This document shows positions 16,467 to 25,157 of a stretch of 46,897 nt of DNA, piece after piece. The stretch spans positions 1 through 46,897 of the forward strand of contig JAILQN010000016.1 of NCBI GenBank assembly GCA_024699005.1. The letters run 5' to 3'. Below the pieces are notes generated by a model, which saw only the letters and a program-made list of their open reading frames with translations, did no database searches and was not told where the DNA came from. The position numbers and the translations under genes are program-made. Numbering within the stretch: position 1 is the first letter of the stretch; each line of letters begins with the position of its first letter. Origin of the DNA: Clostridia bacterium. GTDB taxonomy: Bacteria; Bacillota_A; Clostridia; Oscillospirales; Acutalibacteraceae.

Positions 16467-17638
16467 GGACTTTTGCCGAGATCGATCTTAACGCGATCGA
16501 AAACAATTTCAACGCGCTTTCCGCCGGTCTTGCGCCCCATGTAAAACGCTGCTGTGTGATAAAAGCGGACGCATACGGCCACGGCGCGGTCTCCCTCGCA
16601 AAGTTTTTACATAATATGGCGGATTATTACGCCGTCGCCACCGCCGACGAAGCGATGGAACTCAGAACTGCCGGCATTACGCTTCCGGTTATGATCCTCG
16701 GATACGTACCCGCCGCTGATTACGACCGGCTGATCGGAAACGATGTCGAACTGACTGTTTTCAGAACGGACGACGCGCTTAAGATCAGCGACGCCGCGGA
16801 CAGACTCGGCAAACGCGCGAAGATACAGATAGCCGTCGATACGGGCATGTCCCGGATAGGTTTCGTGCCTTCGGAACAGGCTGCCGGCGAAGTTGCGCAA
16901 ATCGCAGCTCTTGCAAATATCGAAGTCGCGGGGATATTCACACACTACGCCACGGCGGACTGCGCAGACAAAACCTTTACGCATAAGCAGACCGACCTGT
17001 TCGCGGATTTTGTCAACAGGTGCGAAAATCTGACCGGCAGGCGTCTCGGCATATATCATATATCAAACAGCGCCGCGATAATCGAGCCGGAAACCGTCTC
17101 AAAACTCAGTACTCAGAACCCAAAACCCGAATTCGATATGGTAAGGATGGGAATATCCCTCTACGGCCATTACCCTTCCGACGAGGTCGACAAAACGAAA
17201 GTCAAGCTGACCCCTGCCATGACTCTCAGATCCCATATAGTCAATATAAAAACCGTACCGTCAGGCACGGGAATATCTTACGGGCTTACGTATCACACCG
17301 ACTCCGAACGAGTTATCGCCACCGTATCGGCGGGTTACGCGGACGGCTATCCGCGGGCGCTGTCCAACTGCGGCAAGGTGCTCGTCCGCGGCAAATACGC
17401 TCCGATCACCGGCAGAGTCTGCATGGATCAGTTCATGGCAGACGTCACGGATATAAGCGGCGTCAGGGTCGACGACGAGGTCGTGCTTATGGGCGGCTGC
17501 GGCTGCATATCCGCCGAGGCGATAGGCGCAAACTCTGCGAGTTTCAATTACGAGGTCCTCTGCAACGTCTCCCGCCGCGTGCCGAGGGTTTATATATACA
17601 ACGGCAAATTAATCGAAACGGTCAACTACGTTACATGA
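16463..17638 (+). CDS. alr: alanine racemase
   Basis: Alanine racemase makes D-alanine for the cell wall. The N-terminal barrel carries the PLP lysine K34 in VIKADAYGHG, then the DTGMSRIGF and GIFTHYATAD segments. The C-terminal beta domain has the catalytic tyrosine region GISYGLTY and GRVCMDQFM. At 391 residues it is slightly long because of an insert between NSAAIIEPE and FDMVRMGISLYG, a step that is direct in most homologues. The insert (about residues 212-223, SKLSTQNPKPE) is encoded by a five-unit heptanucleotide array. The gene is coupled by ATGA overlaps to dat upstream and to the EamA transporter downstream. Confidence 0.96.
   Translation: MRTFAEIDLNAIENNFNALSAGLAPHVKRCCVIKADAYGHGAVSLAKFLHNMADYYAVATADEAMELRTAGITLPVMILGYVPAADYDRLIGNDVELTVFRTDDALKISDAADRLGKRAKIQIAVDTGMSRIGFVPSEQAAGEVAQIAALANIEVAGIFTHYATADCADKTFTHKQTDLFADFVNRCENLTGRRLGIYHISNSAAIIEPETVSKLSTQNPKPEFDMVRMGISLYGHYPSDEVDKTKVKLTPAMTLRSHIVNIKTVPSGTGISYGLTYHTDSERVIATVSAGYADGYPRALSNCGKVLVRGKYAPITGRVCMDQFMADVTDISGVRVDDEVVLMGGCGCISAEAIGANSASFNYEVLCNVSRRVPRVYIYNGKLIETVNYVT
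17098..17132. repeat. heptanucleotide array inside alr
   Basis: Five consecutive 7-bp units: CTCAAAA, CTCAGTA, CTCAGAA, CCCAAAA and CCCGAAT (starting at 17098). They encode an extra surface-loop peptide in alanine racemase. The words match those of the second arm in pcrA. Confidence 0.88.
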
Positions 17639-18600
17639 ATAACCAAACCGGATTTCAGAAAATTATGGGGCCGACGCTGCTGGCTATAGGCGCGGTGATC
17701 TGGGGCATCTCCTTCGTGTCTCAGTCCGAAGGCGGCGAGATGGGTTCGTTCACGTTCCAGACCATACGCAACTTTATGGCGTTCGCTTCTATAGGTATCG
17801 CAGCGCTGGTCAGCGACGCGATAAAGATACGGGGCGAGGAACATAAATCCGCAAAAGTGTTTCTGCATATCAACAAAACCCAGTTAAAAGCGGGCGTGAT
17901 GTGCGGCGTATTTCTGGCAATAGCGGTAAACCTCCAGCAGGTAGGCATAGATATACACGGCAAAAGCGTATCCGCAGGCAGAGCCGGTTTTCTGACCGCG
18001 CTTTATATCGTGCTTGTACCTGTCTTAAGCGTAGTCCTCGGAAAGAAAATAACCGTAAAAGCGTGGATAAGCGTAGCCATCGCGGTTGTCGGATTATACC
18101 TGATATCGGTCAAGCCGGGCGAAGGCAGAGGGATCTCGACAGCGGACCTGCTGCTTATAGGCTGTGCGCTGTTCTTTTCCTTCCAGATCATGACAGTGGA
18201 CCACTACGGCGACAGAGTCGACGGAATAACTCTCTCATGTACCGAATTCCTTGTTGCGGCGATACTTACGTTGTTAGTCATGATCTTTACCGAAAAGCCG
18301 GATATAAAAGTCATCAATCAGAATTGGGGGCCTCTTTTCTATTCCGGCGTCATGTCCGGAGGCGTAGGCTACACGCTGCAGATACTCGGTCAGAAGTATA
18401 CCAAACCGGTGGTTGCTTCGCTTATCATGAGCTTTGAGTCTGTGTTCTCCGCCCTGTCCGACTGGATTATCCGCGGCAACGCTTTGAACTCCCGCGAGAT
18501 CGCCGGCTGCGCCATCATGTTCGCGGCAGTCATACTGTCGCAATTGCCCGAATTCCGCCTGAAAAAAGCACAGAGTTCCGGATTCAGGATTCAGAATTAA
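17635..18600 (+). CDS. EamA/DMT family transporter
   Basis: A 321-residue inner-membrane protein with ten hydrophobic segments in two EamA repeats (first GPTLLAIGAVIWGISFV; second from about residue 175). DMT proteins export amino acids, metabolites or drugs. The start is the ATG at 17635, which overlaps the alr stop as ATGA; the frame is open further upstream inside alr but that part is not protein-like. Linkage to dat and alr hints at an amino acid or related substrate, but this is inference. The last residues (KAQSSGFRIQN) come from a heptanucleotide array. Confidence 0.88.
   Translation: MNNQTGFQKIMGPTLLAIGAVIWGISFVSQSEGGEMGSFTFQTIRNFMAFASIGIAALVSDAIKIRGEEHKSAKVFLHINKTQLKAGVMCGVFLAIAVNLQQVGIDIHGKSVSAGRAGFLTALYIVLVPVLSVVLGKKITVKAWISVAIAVVGLYLISVKPGEGRGISTADLLLIGCALFFSFQIMTVDHYGDRVDGITLSCTEFLVAAILTLLVMIFTEKPDIKVINQNWGPLFYSGVMSGGVGYTLQILGQKYTKPVVASLIMSFESVFSALSDWIIRGNALNSREIAGCAIMFAAVILSQLPEFRLKKAQSSGFRIQN
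18572..18599. repeat. heptanucleotide array at the 3' end of the EamA gene
   Basis: Four units AGAGTTC, CGGATTC, AGGATTC, AGAATTA run to the stop codon and encode the C-terminal tail. Confidence 0.75.
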
Positions 18601-18647
18601 ATACGGTACGGACCACCTGTCCCCTATTCCATCCAAGAGGTGATACA

Positions 18648-19478
18648 ATGTCAACACTGTCCGAAATTATCATGAGCAGAAAAAGCGTCAGGACCTACGA
18701 CGGCTGTAAGCTGTCCGACGCCGATCTTGACCGCATCAATGAGGTCATTGCCGGTCTGAGTAATCCGTTCGGCGCCGAAGTTTCCTTCCGGATCCTCGAC
18801 GCGGAAACACACGGGCTGTCAAGCCCCGTTATCGCCGGAGAAAAGACCTACGTCGCAGCCGTAATGAAAAAAACCGATTTTTCCGAGGCTGTGTACGGCT
18901 ACTTATTCGAAGACTTTGTTCTTAAAGTCTGGGAGCTTGGCTTCGGTACGGTATGGATCGGCGGAACCATGAACCGCGGGTTGTTTGAAAGAGCCGCAGC
19001 TCTTAAAGATGACGAGATCATGCCCTGCGTAACGCCGATCGGCCGCCCGTCCGAAAAACGCTCCATCCGTGAAACGGTAATGCGAAAAGGAGTCAAAGCA
19101 GATACGAGAAAACCCCTCGGGGAGCTTTTCTTTACCGACGGTTTTTCCGCTCCGATGTCGCCCGATTCCGCCGGAGATCTGAAAGAAGCCTTTGAACTGA
19201 CCAGATGGGCGCCTTCCGCTGTAAACAAGCAGCCCTGGAGAATCATCGCAAAAGACGGCGCGTATCATTTCTTTGAAAAACGGGACAGACCCCGCGATGG
19301 CGACAGGACCGGCGACCTGCAGAAGATCGACGTGGGCATAGCGCTGCGTCACTTTACCGCCGGTGCAGCCGAGGCGGGATATACTCCCTCGGTCGTCTTT
19401 GCCGATCCCGGGATCGAAACGCCGGACGGCACGTTTTACGTCGCAACCGTAACCGGATGCCGATATCCGGGCGATTAA
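18648..19478 (+). CDS. nitroreductase family protein
   Basis: A 276-residue FMN-dependent oxidoreductase-like protein of the two-lobed TM1586-type nitroreductase group. The N-terminal RKSVRTYDG is the usual FMN-phosphate motif. The middle has GFGTVWIGGTMNR, and a second nitroreductase-like half begins near residue 175 with FELTRWAPSAVNKQPWRI. An AGAGGTGAT site precedes the ATG. It is last on this strand before a terminator-like hairpin. The physiological substrate is unknown. Confidence 0.85.
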   Translation: MSTLSEIIMSRKSVRTYDGCKLSDADLDRINEVIAGLSNPFGAEVSFRILDAETHGLSSPVIAGEKTYVAAVMKKTDFSEAVYGYLFEDFVLKVWELGFGTVWIGGTMNRGLFERAAALKDDEIMPCVTPIGRPSEKRSIRETVMRKGVKADTRKPLGELFFTDGFSAPMSPDSAGDLKEAFELTRWAPSAVNKQPWRIIAKDGAYHFFEKRDRPRDGDRTGDLQKIDVGIALRHFTAGAAEAGYTPSVVFADPGIETPDGTFYVATVTGCRYPGD

Positions 19479-19507
19479 ACCATCAGATTTCTTTTCAGCT
19501 AAACAAC

Positions 19508-19548
19508 GGGGCTGCTGCAAATCCGGAAACAGGATCTGCAACAGCCCC
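19508..19548. terminator. bidirectional terminator-like hairpin
   Basis: GGGGCTG at 19508 begins a 17-bp stem with two mismatches, closing with CAGCCCC at 19542-19548 around the loop GGAAACA. It lies between the convergent nitroreductase (+) and phosphodiesterase (-) genes and is followed by TGATTTATTGTT on the plus strand. Confidence 0.8.
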
Positions 19549-19562
19549 TGATTTATTGTTCG

Positions 19563-21107
19563 TTATACTCCGTACATACTGCCGATATTCTCCATATATT
19601 CACCGTCCGCGGCGCCGCGCAGAAGGATAAGATCGTCGATACGGAAGAAATTATGCTTTTCGACCTGATTGAATTTCAGGGACGTGTCATTGCCGACGAT
19701 CAACGGATTTCCGCTGTCGTATGAGAGCAGCATATCGTCCGGGATATCCTCAACGTCGTAAAGCGCGAAATCAAGATAGATCCTGACGTTCTGCCTTTCC
19801 TTATCGAACGCGACCGCGATGTGCGTCCATCCGTCGGAAGAGCGCTCCGGGAAAGCGATCTGACGCTCAAAGCAGTCGTCGCCGTTTCCGCTTGAAATAA
19901 TGAGATCGTGACTGCGCACCGCCACCAAGAAGCCCTGCCCGTCTCGGTTGCCGAGCCAGTTCTTGTTGCCGCAGACGACGGCGTCCTCATCAAGAGACAG
20001 ATCGGTATTGAACCAGAACATCACCGTAAGGTCATCGTCGCCGACAGGCAGAGGATCCGTAACGGCAAAACCCGTCGAACCGAGCTCCGCGCAGGCGCCC
20101 ACCGGGCCGTCGGAGTAATATTTGATCGTATCGTATTCTTTGAATTTATGCACTCCGAGCGCGTCGGCGCACTCGTTTTCAAAATTCATTACAAGCAGCG
20201 GCTCTTTGCCGAGACCTGCAAGTTCTTCGACACTTATGGGATCGCATTCGACCCGTTCGGGAAGCGTCATTTTGTCCGGGACTCTGTATTCGCCCGTATA
20301 ACCCTCAAAAATACCGAGCGGGACCTGAGTCGTGATACCGTGCTCTCCGTATTCCGGGATCGGGAGCCCCAGCGCGTAAAGCACTATCGCGCTTATATCG
20401 GAAGTGTAAGCCCTGCCTATCTCCCCGTTTGATACTCCTCTGCCCGCGGCTCCGAGGAATACCAGTCTTTCGCCTATGTTATAGCCGCCGTGGCTGTGCT
20501 TGTATCCGCCGTGGTCTGCGGTCACGATAAAGAGGGTGTCGTCTATGATCCCCTGGTTAACGTACTCGTCGTATATCCTGCCGACGTAGCCGTCCTCCAG
20601 TTCTATCTGTCTGATAAACTCTTCTGTACCGTAGCCCCAGTGATGACCCGCGCCGTCCACCTGATCGGTCTGAACGAACAGGAAGGTCGGTTTTTTGCGG
20701 ACCTCTTCAACGATAATATCGGTCAGGACACCGTCGTCATCGGCGGTCAGCTTGGTGACCCCCAGGCCGTTTTCGATAAGGCCGATGTTTATCGGGTCCC
20801 AGTTGCAGACCGACGAAAGATAATCGTCGGGATAAGCGTCCCTTATCCTCCTGAAGACGGATGGACGCTCTTTTACGGTGTATTCCCTGTTGCTGATATA
20901 GCCGTTGGTCAGCTTATGCACCAGCGGATGACAGCCGAGCAGCATCGCGCCCCAGTTCTGCGCGCTGATCGTCGGGTCAAGGGACAGCGCGTCGTAAGTT
21001 ACCGCGCCGCGGGCGAATATACGGTCAAAATTCGGAGTATCGGCAAGGCGGTTGAAATTGCCCATACCGTCGATGCCTATCACTATAACATGTTTATATC
21101 TTTTCAT
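19563..21107 (-). CDS. type I phosphodiesterase (alkaline phosphatase superfamily) with LamG-like domain
   Basis: The N-terminal part (about residues 1-300) belongs to the nucleotide pyrophosphatase/phosphodiesterase branch of the alkaline phosphatase superfamily. It shows VIVIGIDGMG (metal Asp), LDPTISAQNWGAMLLG with the nucleophilic Thr/Ser region, VQTDQVDGAGH and VTADHGGYKHSHGGYN. The C-terminal part (about 350-514) looks like a LamG/concanavalin sandwich (MFWFNTDLSLDEDAVV, WTHIAVAFDKERQNVRIYLD). No signal peptide is present with the start at 21107 (MKRYKHV), which is preferred over an ATG 20 codons upstream. A LamG domain without a secretion signal is unusual. The substrate is unknown. 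Confidence 0.82.
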   Translation of the reverse strand: MKRYKHVIVIGIDGMGNFNRLADTPNFDRIFARGAVTYDALSLDPTISAQNWGAMLLGCHPLVHKLTNGYISNREYTVKERPSVFRRIRDAYPDDYLSSVCNWDPINIGLIENGLGVTKLTADDDGVLTDIIVEEVRKKPTFLFVQTDQVDGAGHHWGYGTEEFIRQIELEDGYVGRIYDEYVNQGIIDDTLFIVTADHGGYKHSHGGYNIGERLVFLGAAGRGVSNGEIGRAYTSDISAIVLYALGLPIPEYGEHGITTQVPLGIFEGYTGEYRVPDKMTLPERVECDPISVEELAGLGKEPLLVMNFENECADALGVHKFKEYDTIKYYSDGPVGACAELGSTGFAVTDPLPVGDDDLTVMFWFNTDLSLDEDAVVCGNKNWLGNRDGQGFLVAVRSHDLIISSGNGDDCFERQIAFPERSSDGWTHIAVAFDKERQNVRIYLDFALYDVEDIPDDMLLSYDSGNPLIVGNDTSLKFNQVEKHNFFRIDDLILLRGAADGEYMENIGSMYGV

Positions 21108-21138
21108 TTTTCGTTTTGCATGCTGCGTATTCAATATA

Positions 21139-21192
21139 TAACAGGCAACAGGTGTAAAAGCTGTCACCTGTTACCTGTAACCTGTTACCTGT
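21139..21192. repeat. opposed heptanucleotide arms between two minus-strand genes
   Basis: TAACAGG and CAACAGG (21139-21152) face four units of CACCTGT/TACCTGT/AACCTGT type (21165-21192). AACAGGTG (21147-21154) pairs with CACCTGTT (21165-21172) to form a hairpin. The stop codon of the YfhO-LysM ORF lies inside the array. Confidence 0.85.
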
Positions 21193-22216
21193 AAACCGGA
21201 ACGATAAACACATCACCCGTATGTATATAATCGCTCTCCGTGCGGTTATTGAGTCTTAAAAGCTCCGCGACCTGGGACGGTGTGGGATTGGAAACGCCGT
21301 TGTTGCGCAGTATCTGATAATAGGATTGATCGTCGTCTGTCGCCACGTATCTGACCGTTTTTCCGGATCCGCTGTCCGAGCCGGAAGCGGCGGTCGTTGT
21401 TTCCTCTTTCTTCGCAGTCGTTGTCTCTGCCGGAGGCTGAGGTATGTATTCCACGCCGGGTATATCGGGCTTACCGTCGTCGGTGGTAGTCTCGGGAGCC
21501 TTTGTGGTCGTCTCGGGAGCCTTTGTGGTCGGCGCAGCGGTAGTAGAAGGAGCACGTGTAGCGGGAGCTTCTGTTGCCGGAGCGCGCGTGGTCTCCGTCC
21601 GTCTGGCTGTAGTGGACTCAGCCTTTGCGGTGGTCGATTCCGTCTTCTTTGATGTGGTCGGCGCCGGCTTTGCGGTCCTGTCTTCTTTCGGGACCTCCGT
21701 CTCGTCTATTACGACAGCGCCTTGACGCAAGGAATCGCTCTCCGGTTCAGCCGCAGTGATATCCTCTCGTGTGGTGATTTCAGCGGGGCGGGTAGTCGCC
21801 GTCTGTTCCGTGACCGTCTGAGAATACTTTGAGTCAGATTCGGTAGCGCCTTCGTTCGCTTGCTTGTTCTTAAGATACGTACCGCCGGCGATAAGCGCCG
21901 CGACGGCAGCAACAGCAGCCACTATCGCAATGATCCTGCCGTAGTGGTGGGGCTTTTTGCCGTCCGGTTCGATCCAGTCAGATCCGTCATCTTCTCCGTC
22001 TGCAGCAAGATTATCCCTTGCGGCACCCAGATCCACACCTGATGTCATACGCTCGAACGTATCAAGTTCTTCGTCGGTAACGGGATCGGGGATGTTGTCG
22101 CCCTCTATATCAAGCCCCATTTCCTCCGGGTCATCGGTTATACTGTCCGCCTCATCGAATATCACATCGGATGCCGGCTCTTTAATCTCAAATATCTCCT
22201 CGATCAATTCGTTCAT
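21185..22216 (-). CDS. LysM membrane protein, possible independent start inside the YfhO ORF
   Basis: Within the long YfhO ORF an in-frame ATG at 22216 (MNELIEEIFEI) is preceded by GGGAGGG seven bases upstream, one of the strongest ribosome sites in the window. Starting there gives a 343-residue protein: an acidic N-terminal domain, a single membrane helix, a Thr/Pro/Ala-rich wall-spanning linker with TTKAPETTTKAPE-like repeats, and a LysM-like domain in the last 45 residues that would bind peptidoglycan. The domain layout is that of a complete type II wall-binding protein. It is probably a gene in its own right, either read only from this site or also as a fusion with YfhO. Confidence 0.65.
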   Translation of the reverse strand: MNELIEEIFEIKEPASDVIFDEADSITDDPEEMGLDIEGDNIPDPVTDEELDTFERMTSGVDLGAARDNLAADGEDDGSDWIEPDGKKPHHYGRIIAIVAAVAAVAALIAGGTYLKNKQANEGATESDSKYSQTVTEQTATTRPAEITTREDITAAEPESDSLRQGAVVIDETEVPKEDRTAKPAPTTSKKTESTTAKAESTTARRTETTRAPATEAPATRAPSTTAAPTTKAPETTTKAPETTTDDGKPDIPGVEYIPQPPAETTTAKKEETTTAASGSDSGSGKTVRYVATDDDQSYYQILRNNGVSNPTPSQVAELLRLNNRTESDYIHTGDVFIVPVYR

Positions 22217-25147
22217 TTTTGTTCCCTCCCGTGTTATCGTTTCAGACTCCGGAGCTTTTGTTTCGCTTGCAGGAAGAACACCGGCCCCGGATCCGTAAAA
22301 TCCACCGTTTCCGTTCTGCTCCGCATCCCGAACCGCGGCCGTCGGACCAATGCCGGCTTCCGCGTCAAAATCACGCCACTTGCCTAAAAATACATATCTG
22401 TCCCTGAATCTGTCCCCGAATACAAGTAAACGCCTCTTTTTGAATATCTCTATGATTATCAGTATGCAGAGTCCGATGACCGTAAGCAGAAAACCGGTGC
22501 TCAACCCTTTGGGCATAAAACTGAATTCCACTTCGTGATGCCCGGCGTCCATCTTTACGCCCATAAGCGCATTGCCTATTCTGACTATGTTTTCCGCAGG
22601 AACCGTATTGCCGTCAACTTTTACGGTCCAGCCTTCGTCATACGGTATGGAAGTGTAAAGCATCTTATCCGCGGCAAGGTTTATATCGCCCTTAAGATAA
22701 TGCTCTTTGTTCTCCGTCACGTTCAGCGCGCCGTCTTCAAGAATCGCGTTATAGGCCTTTTTGAATTTTTCCATATCGAGCCCGTAAAGCTCCATCTTGA
22801 CATCGGAAGTGACCCTGTCCTCCTTTAGGCTTATCATAACTTCGACCTGCGTACCAGCGGGCAGCACGCCCAGATCAAGGATATAGGACTCGTCCAGATT
22901 CTGGGAGTAGCTCATGACGTCGGTAGTGACTATCGCACAACCCAGGCCGCCGCCGTCCACGAACATATAAACGGGCATCTCTTTCTCGACTGTAAAGCTG
23001 AATGTGGCTTCCGAGTTATTGTCCGCAGAATTCACTTTCTCGATATTGAACATACCGGAGTTCAGCTTCTCATCCGAGATCGACGCAAGGTTCACAACGT
23101 CAGTGACTTCGCCACTGATCGGAATAAGCAGATCGCTCTCGCCGGAGGCGAGCTCCCAGAACTGCTCCTGCACCTTGAACGGATTACCGTCGGAATAATT
23201 CCAGTCGGAGTCGGTCCTGTTGCTGACGCCGAACGCAACGGGCAGCCAGTAGTTGTTTTTATAAACCTTGATCTCCTTATCTTCACTGTCTCTTTCTTTA
23301 TACGAATAAACTTCCGAATAGATCTCGTTGCCCGCCAGCTGCGGGATGTAGTTGTCGGTCGCTACGAGTGTATGGTTGTCCACTATGTATTTCAGCGACA
23401 TCATGGCGTTATACAGCGCCGTCTGATCGTGATAGGTATAACTGTTGATCCTGTTGCCGTACATACCCAGATAATCCTGCAGATTGGACACTTTCTCGTA
23501 CGCCATGGAGGAGAACGTCGAGACTCCGTTGTAGAAGAACCAGCAGTTGTCCATCCGGGTCAGCAGCAAAGACAGCTCCGATCTGTAAAACGAGTTTTCA
23601 TCCTCGTTTTCGCGGATAAAATCGAGCGCATTCTCGGTATCTTCGTAAGAATCCGTATAAGCCTGCTTTGTCTGAGTGACTTTATAATTGCTGATATCGG
23701 CGATCATAACCTCGGCGCAGACCGCGGTAACAAGCAGTATCGCCACGCTGGCTCTCGCGACTTTACCGCCTTTGAACATCACAAGTATGACCGCGAAAAC
23801 GCCGGCGAAGATCGCGCTCGTCCACACGACGCCCATATCGACGTTGGCGGAGCCTATTTTTTCGGTCAGCATCGCAAATCCCGCGACGCCAAGAGCGGAC
23901 GCAAGTATCTCCTTGCCCGTTATCTTATCAAGACAGGTGAACGCCCGGTAAGCGATATACAGCAGGAAGAATGAATAAGCGAACGAGAACCTGTAAGGAA
24001 GATCGTTCGGGAAGTGCAGACCGTGCCATATGAAGTTGAGGAAGTTTATGTTGAAGCTGAAGAAGAACACACCCAGCACAAGCGCGGCGGCGATCTTTTC
24101 CCTGAGTTTTATCCTGCGCGAGAACATGAACAGCGGAGCGAGCACCAGGGTCGCAATGCCGCAGTAAATATTAGGATACACGGTATCTCCGCTTGACCGG
24201 ATGGTCGGAGTGACGCCGGCAAGGTGATTCGCCAGGAAGTCGAATATCGTGAAATAAGTGCTGAAATCAGAGGGGACTGCAGAGGATGTCGCGGAGGAAT
24301 CCTGAAGAATGAACGCCACGGGCAGAAGCGCGACAGCGCCTATCATTGCCGCCAGTACGGAAGAAGCAGCGAAGGTCACCCCGGACGTTATGAACCTTGA
24401 ATTGAAACAGCCCTCCAATAAAGACCCTTTGCGTTTAAGCTTTATGTCGGTCAGATATCTGTCCGAGATATTGTATTTTGAAAAATAGAAGAACAGGAAG
24501 AATATGACCGAGAGTATGCACACCATATAGGCCATATAGTAGTTGGTGAGCATAACATACGCCAGCGCCAATATATAAGTCAGCGCTTTGCGTTTCTCGA
24601 TTATCTGCCATATACCCAGCATGACCAGAGGGAAGACGACCATCGCGTCGGTCCACATCACGTTCCAGTAATATGCGACAAAATACCCGCAGAATGCGTA
24701 AAGGATACCGAATGCCGTCACCGGCAGTTCGTTCATCCGATGAAGTTTCCTGAGGAAATAAGAGAATGTATACGCTGCGGCGGCCGACTTGACAAGCACC
24801 ATCGCCGCCACCGCTTCCGGGATGTTGAAGTGACCGAAAATCATCACGAACAGCATCGTGGGACTGGAGAGATAATTGAAATAGTTGCCTATGAAGCTGC
24901 TGCCCAGACCCGACGTAAACGAATAAAGCAGCGTGTGCCCGCCGAATACGCGTTCGTAAAGCTCCGCCATAAGCGGGGCGTACTGATGATAAAGATCCAT
25001 CCGGAGAATAATATTGTTCCCGAACGGGAAGAACTCCCACACCGCATAGGAGAACAGCATTATAGCGGCCGTGATGAAAGCGGCGTAAAAGCTGTACTTG
25101 TTGCGTGTGAATATATTCTGTCTGTTTTTACTGCTGTTTTTTCCCAT
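21185..25147 (-). CDS. YfhO family membrane protein fused to a LysM protein
   Basis: A 1320-residue ORF. Residues 1 to about 930 are a YfhO-type membrane protein, a polytopic GT-C-like family implicated in glycosylating teichoic acids. They have about a dozen helices at the N-terminus, the loop RMDLYHQYAPLMAEL, a long extracellular part and a last helix near residue 910. Residues 978-1320 look like a separate protein: an acidic cytoplasmic part, one helix (IIAIVAAVAAVAALIAGG), a Thr-rich linker and a LysM-like end (YYQILRNNGVSNPTPSQVAEL, then IHTGDVFIVPVYR). The two parts are joined by about 50 residues with no stop codon. AAAGGA precedes the ATG. NahK-like and membrane genes lie upstream. 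Confidence 0.85.
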   Translation of the reverse strand: MGKNSSKNRQNIFTRNKYSFYAAFITAAIMLFSYAVWEFFPFGNNIILRMDLYHQYAPLMAELYERVFGGHTLLYSFTSGLGSSFIGNYFNYLSSPTMLFVMIFGHFNIPEAVAAMVLVKSAAAAYTFSYFLRKLHRMNELPVTAFGILYAFCGYFVAYYWNVMWTDAMVVFPLVMLGIWQIIEKRKALTYILALAYVMLTNYYMAYMVCILSVIFFLFFYFSKYNISDRYLTDIKLKRKGSLLEGCFNSRFITSGVTFAASSVLAAMIGAVALLPVAFILQDSSATSSAVPSDFSTYFTIFDFLANHLAGVTPTIRSSGDTVYPNIYCGIATLVLAPLFMFSRRIKLREKIAAALVLGVFFFSFNINFLNFIWHGLHFPNDLPYRFSFAYSFFLLYIAYRAFTCLDKITGKEILASALGVAGFAMLTEKIGSANVDMGVVWTSAIFAGVFAVILVMFKGGKVARASVAILLVTAVCAEVMIADISNYKVTQTKQAYTDSYEDTENALDFIRENEDENSFYRSELSLLLTRMDNCWFFYNGVSTFSSMAYEKVSNLQDYLGMYGNRINSYTYHDQTALYNAMMSLKYIVDNHTLVATDNYIPQLAGNEIYSEVYSYKERDSEDKEIKVYKNNYWLPVAFGVSNRTDSDWNYSDGNPFKVQEQFWELASGESDLLIPISGEVTDVVNLASISDEKLNSGMFNIEKVNSADNNSEATFSFTVEKEMPVYMFVDGGGLGCAIVTTDVMSYSQNLDESYILDLGVLPAGTQVEVMISLKEDRVTSDVKMELYGLDMEKFKKAYNAILEDGALNVTENKEHYLKGDINLAADKMLYTSIPYDEGWTVKVDGNTVPAENIVRIGNALMGVKMDAGHHEVEFSFMPKGLSTGFLLTVIGLCILIIIEIFKKRRLLVFGDRFRDRYVFLGKWRDFDAEAGIGPTAAVRDAEQNGNGGFYGSGAGVLPASETKAPESETITREGTKMNELIEEIFEIKEPASDVIFDEADSITDDPEEMGLDIEGDNIPDPVTDEELDTFERMTSGVDLGAARDNLAADGEDDGSDWIEPDGKKPHHYGRIIAIVAAVAAVAALIAGGTYLKNKQANEGATESDSKYSQTVTEQTATTRPAEITTREDITAAEPESDSLRQGAVVIDETEVPKEDRTAKPAPTTSKKTESTTAKAESTTARRTETTRAPATEAPATRAPSTTAAPTTKAPETTTKAPETTTDDGKPDIPGVEYIPQPPAETTTAKKEETTTAASGSDSGSGKTVRYVATDDDQSYYQILRNNGVSNPTPSQVAELLRLNNRTESDYIHTGDVFIVPVYR

Positions 25148-25157
25148 AATAAATCCT

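Noticed and set aside
17020..17634. N-terminal extension of the EamA protein
   Set aside because: These 205 codons overlap alr in another frame and give Arg/Gln-rich, non-membrane sequence; the ATGA-coupled start at 17635 is far better.
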